Assembly: GCF_014837035.1 (NCBI RefSeq)
Contig: NZ_JACSPS010000004.1
Coordinates: 62,001-126,000, forward strand
DNA: 64,000 nt
Direction: 5' to 3'
From: Kaistella pullorum
GTDB lineage: Bacteria > Bacteroidota > Bacteroidia > Flavobacteriales > Weeksellaceae
Part shown: piece by piece, positions 8,361-16,796 of the stretch
Layout: every line of letters begins with the position of its first letter
How positions within the stretch are numbered: position 1 is the first letter of the stretch
The notes under the pieces: model-generated
Databases searched by the model: none
Told to the model about the DNA's origin: nothing
The model's input: only the letters and a program-made list of their open reading frames with translations
Position numbers and translations under genes: made by a program

Positions 8361-9626
8361 TTAAACCGAAAACAACACCTGTTCAACTTCAAGTTGCGGT
8401 TTAGTGAAGTCCAGAATCAGGTAACCAAATGACTTCTTATCTGCTTTATAATCTTTCTGCTTCAAAATCTGATAAGAAACCGCCGGCGCAATAATCTGAC
8501 GGATACTGCCGGTCGTTTCATCGTGGAAATGATGATAATGCCCGGAAATCAAGGTGATGTTTTTGCCGCTTTCTTTTAAAATTTCCTGTACTTTTTCGCG
8601 GTTTTTCAAAGGATGTTCTTTATCCATCCAACTACCGTCGCCCAGGACAGGATGATGGATAAATATAACAGGATTGTTGGCATTTGTAAGCCATTCTTGA
8701 AGAAATGTTTGCTGCTCCTCACTTAATTTGTATGATGATGTATCGAGAAAAATGCCATCGGCTCCTGCAATTATTGTTGTGTAGAATAACTCCTCCTTTC
8801 CTTTCGCTTGCGGAAAGAATTTGTCGAGATGCTTTATTTTATCGTGATTGCCGAGGATGACCTGACAGTAAAAACCTATGATATCTTCTTCTAAAATTTT
8901 CAAAGCTTCCTTTTCGCCTAGATCACCGCCAAAAACTATACTCGAAATACCACGATTTCTTGCATCTTCCAAAACTGTTTTCCAATTCTGAACAGTCTTA
9001 ATTCCTTTCTTTTCAACGTTTTTCTCCAACATGTGAAGATCTGTAATGAAAGCAATTTTCCCGGTATTATTCAAAATTTGATCGATGGCTTTTGGAAAAA
9101 TTTCATGTTCGATTTCGTGGACTTTAGCCGAAATGTTTTCCACTGAATCATTTGATGTGATGTCAAATGACTTCTGCAGGATTATTTCGCCTTCGTCAAT
9201 TCCTGAAGTCACATAATGCACCGTAGCACCTGATTTTTTTTCGCCCGCCTTCAGCACGGCTTCATGTACATGATTTCCCCACATTCCTTTACCGCCAAAT
9301 TTTGGTAAAAGTGCCGGGTGAATATTGATAATTTTTCCTTTAAATTTTTCGCAGAACTCATTATTCAAAATCGACAGAAAACCGGCTAAAACAACAAGAT
9401 CGGTATCTGTGGAAACTGCTTCAGAAAGTTTTGCAGAAAAGCCTTTCCCGCGCGGGATAAGCAGTGTTCTAATTTCATGATTTGCAGCACGTTTCAGCGC
9501 ATAGCAATCGCGGTCGGCAATTACCAGATTAACCTCAGCGTTTTTTATTTCGCCGCTTATGGTCGCATCAATGATTCGCTGAAGATTGCTTCCTGAACCT
9601 GATACCAAAACACAAATCTGCTTCAT
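8361..9626 (-). CDS. purN: PurN (GAR transformylase) fused to a calcineurin-like metallophosphoesterase
   Basis: 421 residues, more than twice the usual ~190 of PurN. Residues 1-187 form a complete glycinamide ribonucleotide formyltransferase: phosphate loop VSGSGSN, catalytic Asn101 and His103 in NIHPALLPKF, and Asp144 in SGIDEGEIIL. From about 190 a second enzyme begins with all metal-binding motifs of calcineurin-like phosphoesterases: DLH (196-198), GGDLGE (233-238), GNHD (259-262), HHP (324-326) and GHYHH (362-366). The junction ILNNTGKIAFITDLH has almost no linker. The first half makes formyl-GAR for purine synthesis. The substrate of the second half is unknown; a nucleotide or phosphoester linked to purine metabolism is only a guess. 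It lies between purM and purH. Confidence 0.9.
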   Translation of the reverse strand: MKQICVLVSGSGSNLQRIIDATISGEIKNAEVNLVIADRDCYALKRAANHEIRTLLIPRGKGFSAKLSEAVSTDTDLVVLAGFLSILNNEFCEKFKGKIINIHPALLPKFGGKGMWGNHVHEAVLKAGEKKSGATVHYVTSGIDEGEIILQKSFDITSNDSVENISAKVHEIEHEIFPKAIDQILNNTGKIAFITDLHMLEKNVEKKGIKTVQNWKTVLEDARNRGISSIVFGGDLGEKEALKILEEDIIGFYCQVILGNHDKIKHLDKFFPQAKGKEELFYTTIIAGADGIFLDTSSYKLSEEQQTFLQEWLTNANNPVIFIHHPVLGDGSWMDKEHPLKNREKVQEILKESGKNITLISGHYHHFHDETTGSIRQIIAPAVSYQILKQKDYKADKKSFGYLILDFTKPQLEVEQVLFSV

Positions 9627-9650
9627 ATTCCGTTTGCTTTCAGCAATAAT

Positions 9651-10640
9651 TTAAAACAGTTCAATTTGATTTTCGGACTTCACGATCTCGCCAATTTCGT
9701 AAGCATCATCAAGAAGATCCAAAACTTTCGGAGCGTGGTTGGCATCTACCGCGAGAACCATTCCGACACCCATATTGAATGTTCCGTACATTTCTTTACG
9801 CGCAATTTTTCCGCGTTTTTCAAGTTCAAGCATAATAGATGGAATCTGAATTTTCGAGGTATCGATTTTAGCGCCTAAACCTTGCGGAATCATTCGCGGC
9901 ACATTTTCGATAAGTCCACCACCGGTGATGTGTGCGATTCCGTCTATCTCAACTTCTTCGAGTAATTTATGAATTGGTTTGTAATACAAACGTGTCGGAA
10001 CCAAAAGCGTTTCGTATAAAGGTTTACCTTCAAATTCTTCATTGAAATCCGGGAAAATTTTTCTCACCAATGAAAAACCGTTGCTGTGAAATCCGGAACT
10101 TGGCAGTGCGATCAACTTGTGACCAGCCGCTACTTTTGAACCGTCAATGATTTCCTCTTTTTCAACAATACCCACGCAAAATCCGGCTACATCATAATCT
10201 CCAGGTTGGTACATGCCTGGCATTTCGGCCGTTTCGCCACCAATTAATGCGCAATTGTTGTCTTTACAGGCTTCCACCATTCCCAAAACGATTTCCGCGG
10301 CGATTTCAGAATCAAGTTTTCCGCATGCCAGATAATCCAGGAAAAAAAGAGGTTTCGCGCCATGACAAAGGATATCATTGGCACACATCGCGAAACAGTC
10401 GACGCCGATGGAGCCGTATTTTTTCGAATCGAGTGCCACTTTCAACTTTGTTCCGACACCGTCCGTTCCGGAAACCAAGACCGGATTTTTATAACCTGCG
10501 ATTTCGTATAAAGCACCGAAACTTCCGAGGTTGTTCAGCACATTCGCATTGTGCGTGCCGGCTACTGCTTTCTTGATCTTATCGACGGTTTTGTAACCTT
10601 CTTCTTTGTCTACGCCGGCTGATTTATAGGTATTGCTCAT
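9651..10640 (-). CDS. purM: Phosphoribosylformylglycinamidine cyclo-ligase (AIR synthetase)
   Basis: 329 residues from the chosen ATG. It closes the imidazole ring of AIR using ATP, upstream of purN, purH and purD in the same direction. Family marks are YKSAGVDKEEGY at the N-terminus, SGTDGVGTKL (about 62-71), IGGETAEMPGMY, and HITGGGLIENVPRM. An ATG 12 codons further upstream is in frame, but it lies directly behind a terminator hairpin and adds residues that the family lacks, so MSNTYKSAGVD is preferred. Length and motifs are normal. Confidence 0.95.
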   Translation of the reverse strand: MSNTYKSAGVDKEEGYKTVDKIKKAVAGTHNANVLNNLGSFGALYEIAGYKNPVLVSGTDGVGTKLKVALDSKKYGSIGVDCFAMCANDILCHGAKPLFFLDYLACGKLDSEIAAEIVLGMVEACKDNNCALIGGETAEMPGMYQPGDYDVAGFCVGIVEKEEIIDGSKVAAGHKLIALPSSGFHSNGFSLVRKIFPDFNEEFEGKPLYETLLVPTRLYYKPIHKLLEEVEIDGIAHITGGGLIENVPRMIPQGLGAKIDTSKIQIPSIMLELEKRGKIARKEMYGTFNMGVGMVLAVDANHAPKVLDLLDDAYEIGEIVKSENQIELF

Positions 10641-10676
10641 TATAATATGTGTGAATTTTTGGTCAAACAAGTTCAT

Positions 10677-10711
10677 AAAAAAAGCCGACAGTCATTCGGA
10701 CCATCGGCTTT
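10677..10711 (-). terminator. Terminator just upstream of purM
   Basis: On the minus strand AAAGCCGA pairs with TCGGCTTT and is followed by further T residues. It ends about 37 bases before the purM start, so it terminates or attenuates something transcribed upstream of purM. Confidence 0.75.
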
Positions 10712-10712
10712 T

Positions 10713-10817
10713 CTAGTATTTTTCAGCGTAAGTTGCACCTCCAAAGGTTTGGAATTTCTTTTGTGGAAGATGTAATATACGCGGTTCCAAGTGTAAAAAA
10801 TTTGTTCTGCGAAAATA
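10713..10817 (-). other. Possible very short transcription unit or leader peptide before purM
   Basis: A -7-like TATTTTCG (10810-10817, one mismatch to TAnnTTTG) is followed about 20 bases later by an in-frame TTG (10788-10790). From there 25 codons run to a TAG at 10713-10715, which lies directly before the terminator. The predicted peptide ends QTFGGATYAEKY. There is no ATG. It could be a small peptide gene, a leader controlling purM by attenuation, a small RNA, or chance. The rest of this 300-base gap, up to the DUF808 gene, holds only that gene's promoter. Confidence 0.3.
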
Positions 10818-10906
10818 GGATTTTTAAATGATTAATAAAACCCTGACGCCAGATAATTATCAAAATGCTTTCGAAAAAAGGCGCGTGCGTTAACAACTTA
10901 AATCAT

Positions 10907-10914
10907 TATTTTTG
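10907..10914 (+). promoter_or_regulatory. -7 element of the DUF808 gene
   Basis: TATTTTTG, an exact TAnnTTTG match, ends 26 bases before the ATG. Confidence 0.5.
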
Positions 10915-10940
10915 CTCCCTACCAATAAGAAACAATATAT

Positions 10941-11849
10941 ATGGCTTCAGGTTTTTTTGCGATTTTAGACGACATAGCTGCGCTGATGGATGATGTGGCA
11001 GTAACAGCAAAATTAGCAACCCAGAAAACCGCGGGGATCCTTGGCGACGACCTGGCAGTAAACGCCGAGAAGGCTACAGGCTTTTTGGAATCGCGTGAAA
11101 TTCCGGTATTGATGAAGATCATGAAAGGTTCTTTTGTGAATAAACTCATCATTGTTCCCGCAGTTTTTTTGCTGGAATGGCTGTACGAGCCCGCTATCAC
11201 AATCATTCTGATTTTTGGTGGATTTTATCTGGCTTACGAAGGAATTGAAAAAATTATCGAATATTTATTTCACCGTAATAAAAAAGGAAAGGAAGTAATC
11301 GATGAGGCCAGTGAGACTACAGAAAGCGGCACCGACCTTGAAAAATCTAAGATAAAATCCGCCGTGACCACCGATTTTATCCTTTCCCTTGAAATTGTAA
11401 TCATAGCGTTGGCGTCAGCAAAAGTGGGTTATGAGGCGCTAAAATCGCAGTTTAATCCGTTTCTGGTAGAAGTTGTAACCGTTTCCATCGTGGCGATTAT
11501 TGCTACGATAGGCGTATATGGAATTGTTGCTTTAATTGTGCGGATGGACGATGCCGGCTACAAACTCATCAAAAAATCCAGCACGGAAAAAGGTCCGCTG
11601 GTTTCGCTTGGAAACTTTCTTGTGAATGCTTTGCCTTGGGTGATAAAAGGTTTAGGTGTGGTAGGTACGATCGCATTAATTCTTGTTGCCGGTGGCATCT
11701 TTGTTCATAATATCGAATGGATGCACCATCATTTCCTTCCAAACCTTAATTCTATCATCAAAGAAGCTTTAGCCGGAATTATTGGCGGACTTATCGCGCT
11801 TCCCATTTTTAAACTCGGAAGCAAAGCGTTTTCGCTGATTAAGAAATAA
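10941..11849 (+). CDS. DUF808 family inner-membrane protein (YedI-like)
   Basis: 302 residues. The N-terminus ASGFFAILDDIAALMDDVAV and the following TQKTAGILGDDLAVNAE are diagnostic of DUF808 (E. coli YedI). At least five hydrophobic segments are visible, near residues 70-100, 145-165, 170-200, 230-260 and 270-290, so it is an integral inner-membrane protein. Its biochemical role is not established in the family. A strong terminator follows, so it is probably monocistronic. Confidence 0.9.
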   Translation: MASGFFAILDDIAALMDDVAVTAKLATQKTAGILGDDLAVNAEKATGFLESREIPVLMKIMKGSFVNKLIIVPAVFLLEWLYEPAITIILIFGGFYLAYEGIEKIIEYLFHRNKKGKEVIDEASETTESGTDLEKSKIKSAVTTDFILSLEIVIIALASAKVGYEALKSQFNPFLVEVVTVSIVAIIATIGVYGIVALIVRMDDAGYKLIKKSSTEKGPLVSLGNFLVNALPWVIKGLGVVGTIALILVAGGIFVHNIEWMHHHFLPNLNSIIKEALAGIIGGLIALPIFKLGSKAFSLIKK

Positions 11850-11870
11850 AAATTTAAGTCTAAAAAAGAT

Positions 11871-11899
11871 AAAGCGGAAAATCACTTTTCCGCTTTTTC
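11871..11899 (+). terminator. Bidirectional terminator between DUF808 and pirin genes
   Basis: AAAGCGGAAAA pairs perfectly with TTTTCCGCTTT (11 bp) around a 4-base loop, with T runs in both reading directions. It serves the two converging genes. Confidence 0.9.
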
Positions 11900-11926
11900 T
11901 TTAAATATTAGGAGCTCAGTATGGGG

Positions 11927-12646
11927 TTACTGTGGCAGTTGCATAGGAACTTCCATCAGTAAAATCTCTGCATCTTCCGTGGCCTCCAGTGTGAAAGATT
12001 CTACCTCCCAAATGCCATATCCATCTCTGGTTTCCAGAACTTGGTCACCAATTTTTACCGAACCTTTCAGCACAAAAACATAAACTCCATTTTCCGGGCG
12101 GTTCAAATGATATTCATTAGAATTGCCTTTTTCAAATTTAGCCAGATAAAACCAGGCATCCTGATGGATCCAAACGCCTTCATCATCCGGATTGGGTGAA
12201 AGGATCTGTTGGAAACCATTCAGCTTTTCATTTTCTCTGATGCTGATCTTGTCGTAGCGCGGCGCGACATTCATCTTATTTGGGATTACCCAAATCTGCA
12301 GGAATTTTACAAGTTGGTCTTTGTTTCGGTTAAATTCACTATGCTGCACACCGGTTCCGGCGCTCATCACCTGAATTTCACCTTTGCGGATAACCGCCGA
12401 AGTCCCCATTGAATCCTGATGCTCCAGATCACCTTCAAGGGGAATGGAGATAATTTCCATGTCGCGGTGCGGATGTTTCCCGAAACCCATGCCGGAAGCA
12501 ACCTGATCGTCATTTAGTACTCTCAATACGCCAAAATTCATCCGTTCAGGATTATAATAATTGGCGAAACTGAAACTGTGGTAAGATTTCAGCCAACCGT
12601 GATCGGCGTAGCCACGTGTGTCTGCGTTGTGATATACTGTTTTCAT
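11927..12646 (-). CDS. Pirin family protein (YhaK-like)
   Basis: 239 residues, a bicupin of the pirin family. The metal site is visible in the N-terminal cupin: KHPHRDMEI (His pair near residue 57-59) and GTGVQHSEFN (His101, Glu103). The N-terminus WLKSYHSFSFANYYNPERM is typical of the short YhaK-type pirins, some of which have quercetin dioxygenase activity. The C-terminal cupin is less conserved. An exact TAAATTTG element stands about 20 bases before the ATG. It is probably monocistronic. Confidence 0.92.
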   Translation of the reverse strand: MKTVYHNADTRGYADHGWLKSYHSFSFANYYNPERMNFGVLRVLNDDQVASGMGFGKHPHRDMEIISIPLEGDLEHQDSMGTSAVIRKGEIQVMSAGTGVQHSEFNRNKDQLVKFLQIWVIPNKMNVAPRYDKISIRENEKLNGFQQILSPNPDDEGVWIHQDAWFYLAKFEKGNSNEYHLNRPENGVYVFVLKGSVKIGDQVLETRDGYGIWEVESFTLEATEDAEILLMEVPMQLPQ

Positions 12647-12666
12647 TTTCTGAAGATTTATGGTTA

Positions 12667-12674
12667 CAAATTTA
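12667..12674 (-). promoter_or_regulatory. -7 element of the pirin gene
   Basis: TAAATTTG on the minus strand, exact match, 20 bases before the ATG. Confidence 0.55.
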
Positions 12675-12730
12675 GGTGAATGAAAGCTGTATAGTGTTGA
12701 TTTAGGTTAAGTTCGCCTGAAGCGGTTCAT

Positions 12731-12762
12731 AAAAAAATCCGTCAAAGTGAATTGACGGACTT
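12731..12762 (-). terminator. Terminator of the starch-degradation transcript
   Basis: On the minus strand TCCGTCAA pairs with TTGACGGA around a 6-base loop, followed by seven T residues. It lies behind the MFS gene and ends the GH97-GH13-NTF2-MFS unit. Confidence 0.85.
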
Positions 12763-12785
12763 TAAACTTCACAATCGATTACTCA

Positions 12786-14174
12786 TTAAGCGTATTTCTC
12801 AACCGTTGCGCTGGCTTCAATTGATTCGGCATCGTCATCTTTTCCAACACCTTTTAGTGTAAGGGAAATAAAGGCTGCGATGATCATCGCCACACCACCT
12901 GCAACTACGTAACCGATGGCGTAATTTCCGAAAAGACTGTGGACAACAGGTCCGCCGATGATTCCGTTTATGATTTGCGGAAGCACGATGAAGAAATTAA
13001 AAATCCCCATGTACACACCCATTTTTTTCAACGGAATTGCGTTAATCAGCATGGCATAAGGCATTGCCAAAATACTGGCCCAGGCAAAACCAATCCCGAC
13101 CATCGGCAACCAAAGCAACGCTGTATTTTCGATAAAATACAACGAAATCAAACCCAGACCTCCGCAGAAAAGTGCCAGTGCATGTGTCTGCTTTTTGCCG
13201 ATTCTTTTTGCTAAAGGTATCAGCAGGAAAGCGAAACCAATCGCGAAAAGGTTATAATATCCGAAAAGTTCGCCGACAAGGTTACCGGCATTATTGAATT
13301 CAGCGGATTTTGCATCGTCAGGTAAGAGTCCGAAATGGTGCGTTGCAACGGCACTGGTTGTATATACCCACATGGTGAATAGTGCAAACCAAGAGAAAAA
13401 CTGCACCACGCCCAAACTTTTCATCAATGGTGGAATGTTGGCGAAATCTTTAAAGATATCGGTGAAACGCGGTGTCACTTCGTGTGGTTCTTCTTCAGAA
13501 AAATCAGCAAAGTCATCCGGTGAATATTCTTTCGTGGTAAAAATCGTGTAAAGGATCGTCAGCAAAAGTACAGCGGCACCAATGTAGAACGAGTAAATCA
13601 CAGAATCGGGTACGAAACCTTCAGCGGCAACATTTGAAACACCAAGCTGTGTAAGCCAAGCCGGCATATTTGATCCGATTACGGCACCAATTCCAATCAA
13701 AATCGTTTGAACAGAAAAACCAACGGTTCCCTGGCTTTTCGGCAACATGTCACCCACCAACGCACGGAAAGGCTCCATCGCCACGTTGATCGACGCATCC
13801 ATCAACGCAAGGAACAAAACAGCAAAAAGTAAAACTCCACTCGCCATCATAACGCCTACCGAGGCTGAATTTGGAAGGAAAACCAGACCTACAGCCGTAA
13901 GCAGTGCCCCGATGAGGAAAAAAGGCTTTCTACGGCCCCATTTTTCAGACCAGGTGTGATCGCCCATGTGACCGATGATTGGCTGCACGATGAGCCCTGT
14001 GAAAGGCGCTACCAGCCAGAACCATGATAAGTGATGCACATCTGCACCAAAGTTTTGCAGGATGCGGCTGGCATTTCCGTTTTGAAGGCCAAATGCCATC
14101 TGTATTCCCAGAAAACCCATGCTCATGTTGATGATTTGGGCAAGTTTCAGTTGCGGTTTTATTCTTCTTGACAT
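12786..14174 (-). CDS. MFS sugar transporter, probable maltose/maltodextrin permease
   Basis: 462 residues with about 12 hydrophobic segments and the glycoside-pentoside/SLC45-like loop GHMGDHTWSEKWGRRKPFF near residue 68-86, with the RRKP motif between helices 2 and 3. A long cytoplasmic loop (about 205-235, acidic, EEEPHEVTPRF) separates the two halves. Proteins of this group import sucrose or maltose with protons across the inner membrane. It is the last gene of a minus-strand run with GH97, GH13 and an NTF2-like protein, so maltose is the likely cargo. The family call is firm; the substrate is inferred from context. Confidence 0.88.
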   Translation of the reverse strand: MSRRIKPQLKLAQIINMSMGFLGIQMAFGLQNGNASRILQNFGADVHHLSWFWLVAPFTGLIVQPIIGHMGDHTWSEKWGRRKPFFLIGALLTAVGLVFLPNSASVGVMMASGVLLFAVLFLALMDASINVAMEPFRALVGDMLPKSQGTVGFSVQTILIGIGAVIGSNMPAWLTQLGVSNVAAEGFVPDSVIYSFYIGAAVLLLTILYTIFTTKEYSPDDFADFSEEEPHEVTPRFTDIFKDFANIPPLMKSLGVVQFFSWFALFTMWVYTTSAVATHHFGLLPDDAKSAEFNNAGNLVGELFGYYNLFAIGFAFLLIPLAKRIGKKQTHALALFCGGLGLISLYFIENTALLWLPMVGIGFAWASILAMPYAMLINAIPLKKMGVYMGIFNFFIVLPQIINGIIGGPVVHSLFGNYAIGYVVAGGVAMIIAAFISLTLKGVGKDDDAESIEASATVEKYA

Positions 14175-14204
14175 TTTAAATGTTTATTTTAAAGTAAAGA
14201 TCTG

Positions 14205-14732
14205 TTATTTTTTCGTTTTTAGTTCAGAAATCACGCGGTCTTCCAATGGTGCCTTGATTTTCGTCACCTCATCCACCACATCGTTCGGAACGGTTACCGA
14301 CAGCACGTACTGACGGATTTTCCATTTCCCACCGATTTTCTCCAGCACGCCGGAGCCGCGGCAGATTTTCATCTGCGTATCTAAAAGTTCATCAAACCAG
14401 GCGTAAGTACCGTCTTTGCTGAAATAAATATTTCTTTTTAAAGACGTGAAATTCCAGGCTTTTCCACGGTCAAAATAAGGTTTAGACCAAGCCATAAATT
14501 CCTCTTTGTTCCATACCTCGCCGGCTTCCGTGCCAATGTAAATGGATTCTTCTGCGAAAAGCTCGAAATAGTTTTTATAATCAGCCTGTGCCGCAAAAAG
14601 ATTCAGGTCGTCTAAGACTTTGCTGACATTTTTCTTCTGAACATTTTCATAGAAGCCTTTTTTCTGTGCAGAAAGCGAATTTGAAAATATAAAAGCGCAT
14701 ATCAATACGAAAAGAGAAACAAGTTTTTTCAT
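14205..14732 (-). CDS. Exported NTF2-like (SnoaL-type) protein
   Basis: 175 residues with a signal peptide (MKKLVSLFVLICAFIFSNS, cleavage near SAQ) and one NTF2-like domain. The pattern of helix, FELFAEESIYIGTEAGEVWNKEEF, then strands ending WKIRQYVLSVTVPND is typical of SnoaL_3-type domains. Such domains bind small ligands or act as accessory domains; no catalytic set is obvious. It sits 21 bases from the GH13 gene and 30 from the MFS gene, in the same direction, so it belongs to the starch operon although its role there is unknown. Confidence 0.8.
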   Translation of the reverse strand: MKKLVSLFVLICAFIFSNSLSAQKKGFYENVQKKNVSKVLDDLNLFAAQADYKNYFELFAEESIYIGTEAGEVWNKEEFMAWSKPYFDRGKAWNFTSLKRNIYFSKDGTYAWFDELLDTQMKICRGSGVLEKIGGKWKIRQYVLSVTVPNDVVDEVTKIKAPLEDRVISELKTKK

Positions 14733-14753
14733 GGTTACTGGTTTAAATTTGAA

Positions 14754-16610
14754 TTATTTCAAATCTAAAATTAGTGAAGATTTCGCTGGAACGGTCAGTT
14801 TACCTGTGGAATATATCGTAAAATCCCTGCCTGAGATCACATCTTTTCCGGCAGAAACTCCATTTAAGGATTCCGCAAAGCGGGTGAGGTCAAAAGTTTG
14901 GTCTTTTTCATTGTTGTTGATCACCACCATTACTTTCTCGCTTTCATTGTATCGGAAATACACATACACCTTTTCTTTGGGCATATAGTGCTTGGTTTTC
15001 CCGTTGTGGATCACGTCTTTGCCTTTTCTCCAATTCAAGACTTTCTGCGTGAAATCATGAAATTCTTTCTGCTCGGCAGTACGAGTTTCAGAGTTGAAAG
15101 CATTTTGTGGATCTCCTTTCCAGCCACCTGGAAAATCACGTCGGATATCGGCGTCGCCCTTCGATTTTTCACCTCTCATCCCAATCTCAGAGCCGTAATA
15201 AATCTGCGGTATTCCGCGCACGGTGGAAATCAAAGCTAAAGCCATTTTGTAGTAACGCGAATCGCCGTTGAAGATTTCATTAAACCTTTCCGTATCGTGG
15301 TTTTCGAAGAAGACCAATATATTATTGATGTCTGGATAAAGGAAATCGTTGCCAAATGAATTGTAAATCTTGATCATCCCTTTGTCCCAGCTCTCTTCTT
15401 CTTTTAAAGCTGAGGGAAGATCGGTGTACAGCGTAAAATCCATCACAGACGGAAGATTCGAGTTGTAGCCATCAATCTCACCTATTTTGGAATCTTTCTG
15501 CCAGTAAGAAACATGTGCAGGATTGTACATCCAGGCTTCGCCCACAATATTGAATTTCGGATATTCATCGGTAATTGCTTTTGCCCACTTCGCCATCGCT
15601 ACTTTGTCGTTGTAAGGATATGTATCAACACGCAAACCGCCGAGTTCAGCATATTCAATCCACCAAATGGCGTTTTGGGTCAGATATTTTAAAACCAAAG
15701 GATTGCTCTGATTTAAGTCGGGCATCGTGGTATCGAACCAGCCGTTTAATGCTTCCTGTCTGTCGATTTCAGCAACATTGGTGTCGAACTGTGAAGTGGT
15801 TCTGTAGTTGGAACGTTTGAAACCGTACTTTCCTTCACCATCCGCGAACTGATGAATCCAGTCTCTGGTTGGTAAATCCTGAATGAGCCAGTGCGAAATG
15901 CCCCAGTGATTCGTCACATAATCCTGAATGAGCATCATGCCGCGTTTCTGAAGTTCGCGCGAAAGTTCAAGATATTCTTCGTTGGTTCCGTAGCGGCCGT
16001 CAATTTTGTATAAATCGGTCTGCGCGTAACCGTGATACGAAGTCTGTTTTTCGTTGTCTTCGTTGGCCGGCGTCAACCAAAGTGCAGTTGCGCCAAGATT
16101 TTTCAGATAATCAAGATTGTTGATGATGCCGCGTAAATCGCCGCCGTGTCTGCCGTTCGCCGCATTGCGGTCCAGTTTGTCTGCCAGATTTTTCTGAGAA
16201 TCATTCGAAGGGTCACCGTTTGCAAAGCGATCCGGCATGATGAGATACATCACATCTTTCGAAGTGAACGAATTTCTGTCAGCGGAACCCGGCTTGCGGT
16301 TTTTGAGTTCGTACGTGTAGGAATAGCGCGTTCTGTTTTTTTCCTTAAAATTGATTTTGAAGGATGAAGTATTGATTTCATCGGTATTCACCGTGATGAA
16401 AACGTAATTCCGGTTTTCGGTTTTCGTGAGATCTTTAACCTGAATATTATCGGATAATTCCACAGAATATTTTGAAATATCTTTTCCATACACCAAAATC
16501 TGGAGTTCCGGATTTTTCATTCCTTTCCACCAAAAGGCAGGTTCCACTTTCTGGATCTGGGCAAAACCGAATAAGGAAATGAACAGAAAAAGTACTGAGA
16601 GTTTTTTCAT
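14754..16610 (-). CDS. GH13 alpha-amylase family enzyme (SusA/neopullulanase-like)
   Basis: 618 residues with a signal peptide (MKKLSVLFLFISLFGFAQ), so it is likely periplasmic. An N-terminal beta domain (about 20-110) is followed by the catalytic barrel: region I YHGYAQTDLY with VTNHWG, region II GLRVDTYPY (nucleophile Asp), region III VGEAW (acid/base Glu) and region IV FFENHDTERF (third Asp). The C-terminal beta domain ends the protein. It should cut alpha-1,4 bonds in maltodextrins, like SusA of Bacteroides. It is downstream of GH97 with a dispersed repeat in the 186-base gap. Exact specificity cannot be read from sequence. Confidence 0.93.
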   Translation of the reverse strand: MKKLSVLFLFISLFGFAQIQKVEPAFWWKGMKNPELQILVYGKDISKYSVELSDNIQVKDLTKTENRNYVFITVNTDEINTSSFKINFKEKNRTRYSYTYELKNRKPGSADRNSFTSKDVMYLIMPDRFANGDPSNDSQKNLADKLDRNAANGRHGGDLRGIINNLDYLKNLGATALWLTPANEDNEKQTSYHGYAQTDLYKIDGRYGTNEEYLELSRELQKRGMMLIQDYVTNHWGISHWLIQDLPTRDWIHQFADGEGKYGFKRSNYRTTSQFDTNVAEIDRQEALNGWFDTTMPDLNQSNPLVLKYLTQNAIWWIEYAELGGLRVDTYPYNDKVAMAKWAKAITDEYPKFNIVGEAWMYNPAHVSYWQKDSKIGEIDGYNSNLPSVMDFTLYTDLPSALKEEESWDKGMIKIYNSFGNDFLYPDINNILVFFENHDTERFNEIFNGDSRYYKMALALISTVRGIPQIYYGSEIGMRGEKSKGDADIRRDFPGGWKGDPQNAFNSETRTAEQKEFHDFTQKVLNWRKGKDVIHNGKTKHYMPKEKVYVYFRYNESEKVMVVINNNEKDQTFDLTRFAESLNGVSAGKDVISGRDFTIYSTGKLTVPAKSSLILDLK

Positions 16611-16713
16611 TTTTTTTCTTTAAAAACCTTGCCAGGGATTGAGTCCTGACAAGGTTGGTTGATTATTGGTTGGGCGCGAGCGAAGCGAGCGCCAATGTTC
16701 ACAAAGCTCTACT

Positions 16714-16789
16714 AGCCCCGATGGAAGCGGCATTCCTTTGTGCAGCGCAGCGGAACAAAAGATACAGCGGACAGCGGGATTAGGCTCCT
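16714..16789 (+). repeat. Dispersed structured intergenic repeat, copy B
   Basis: Starts AGCCCCGATGGAAGCGGCAT and ends with AAAAGATACAGCGGACAGCG followed by GGATTAGGCTCCT. The centre can fold as a hairpin (TTTGTGC/GAACAAA). It lies between the GH97 and GH13 genes, antisense to both. Just before it, at 16672-16693, is a short GC-rich stretch, GGCGCGAGCGAAGCGAGCGC, with an internal direct repeat. Confidence 0.75.
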
Positions 16790-16796
16790 GAAAAGT

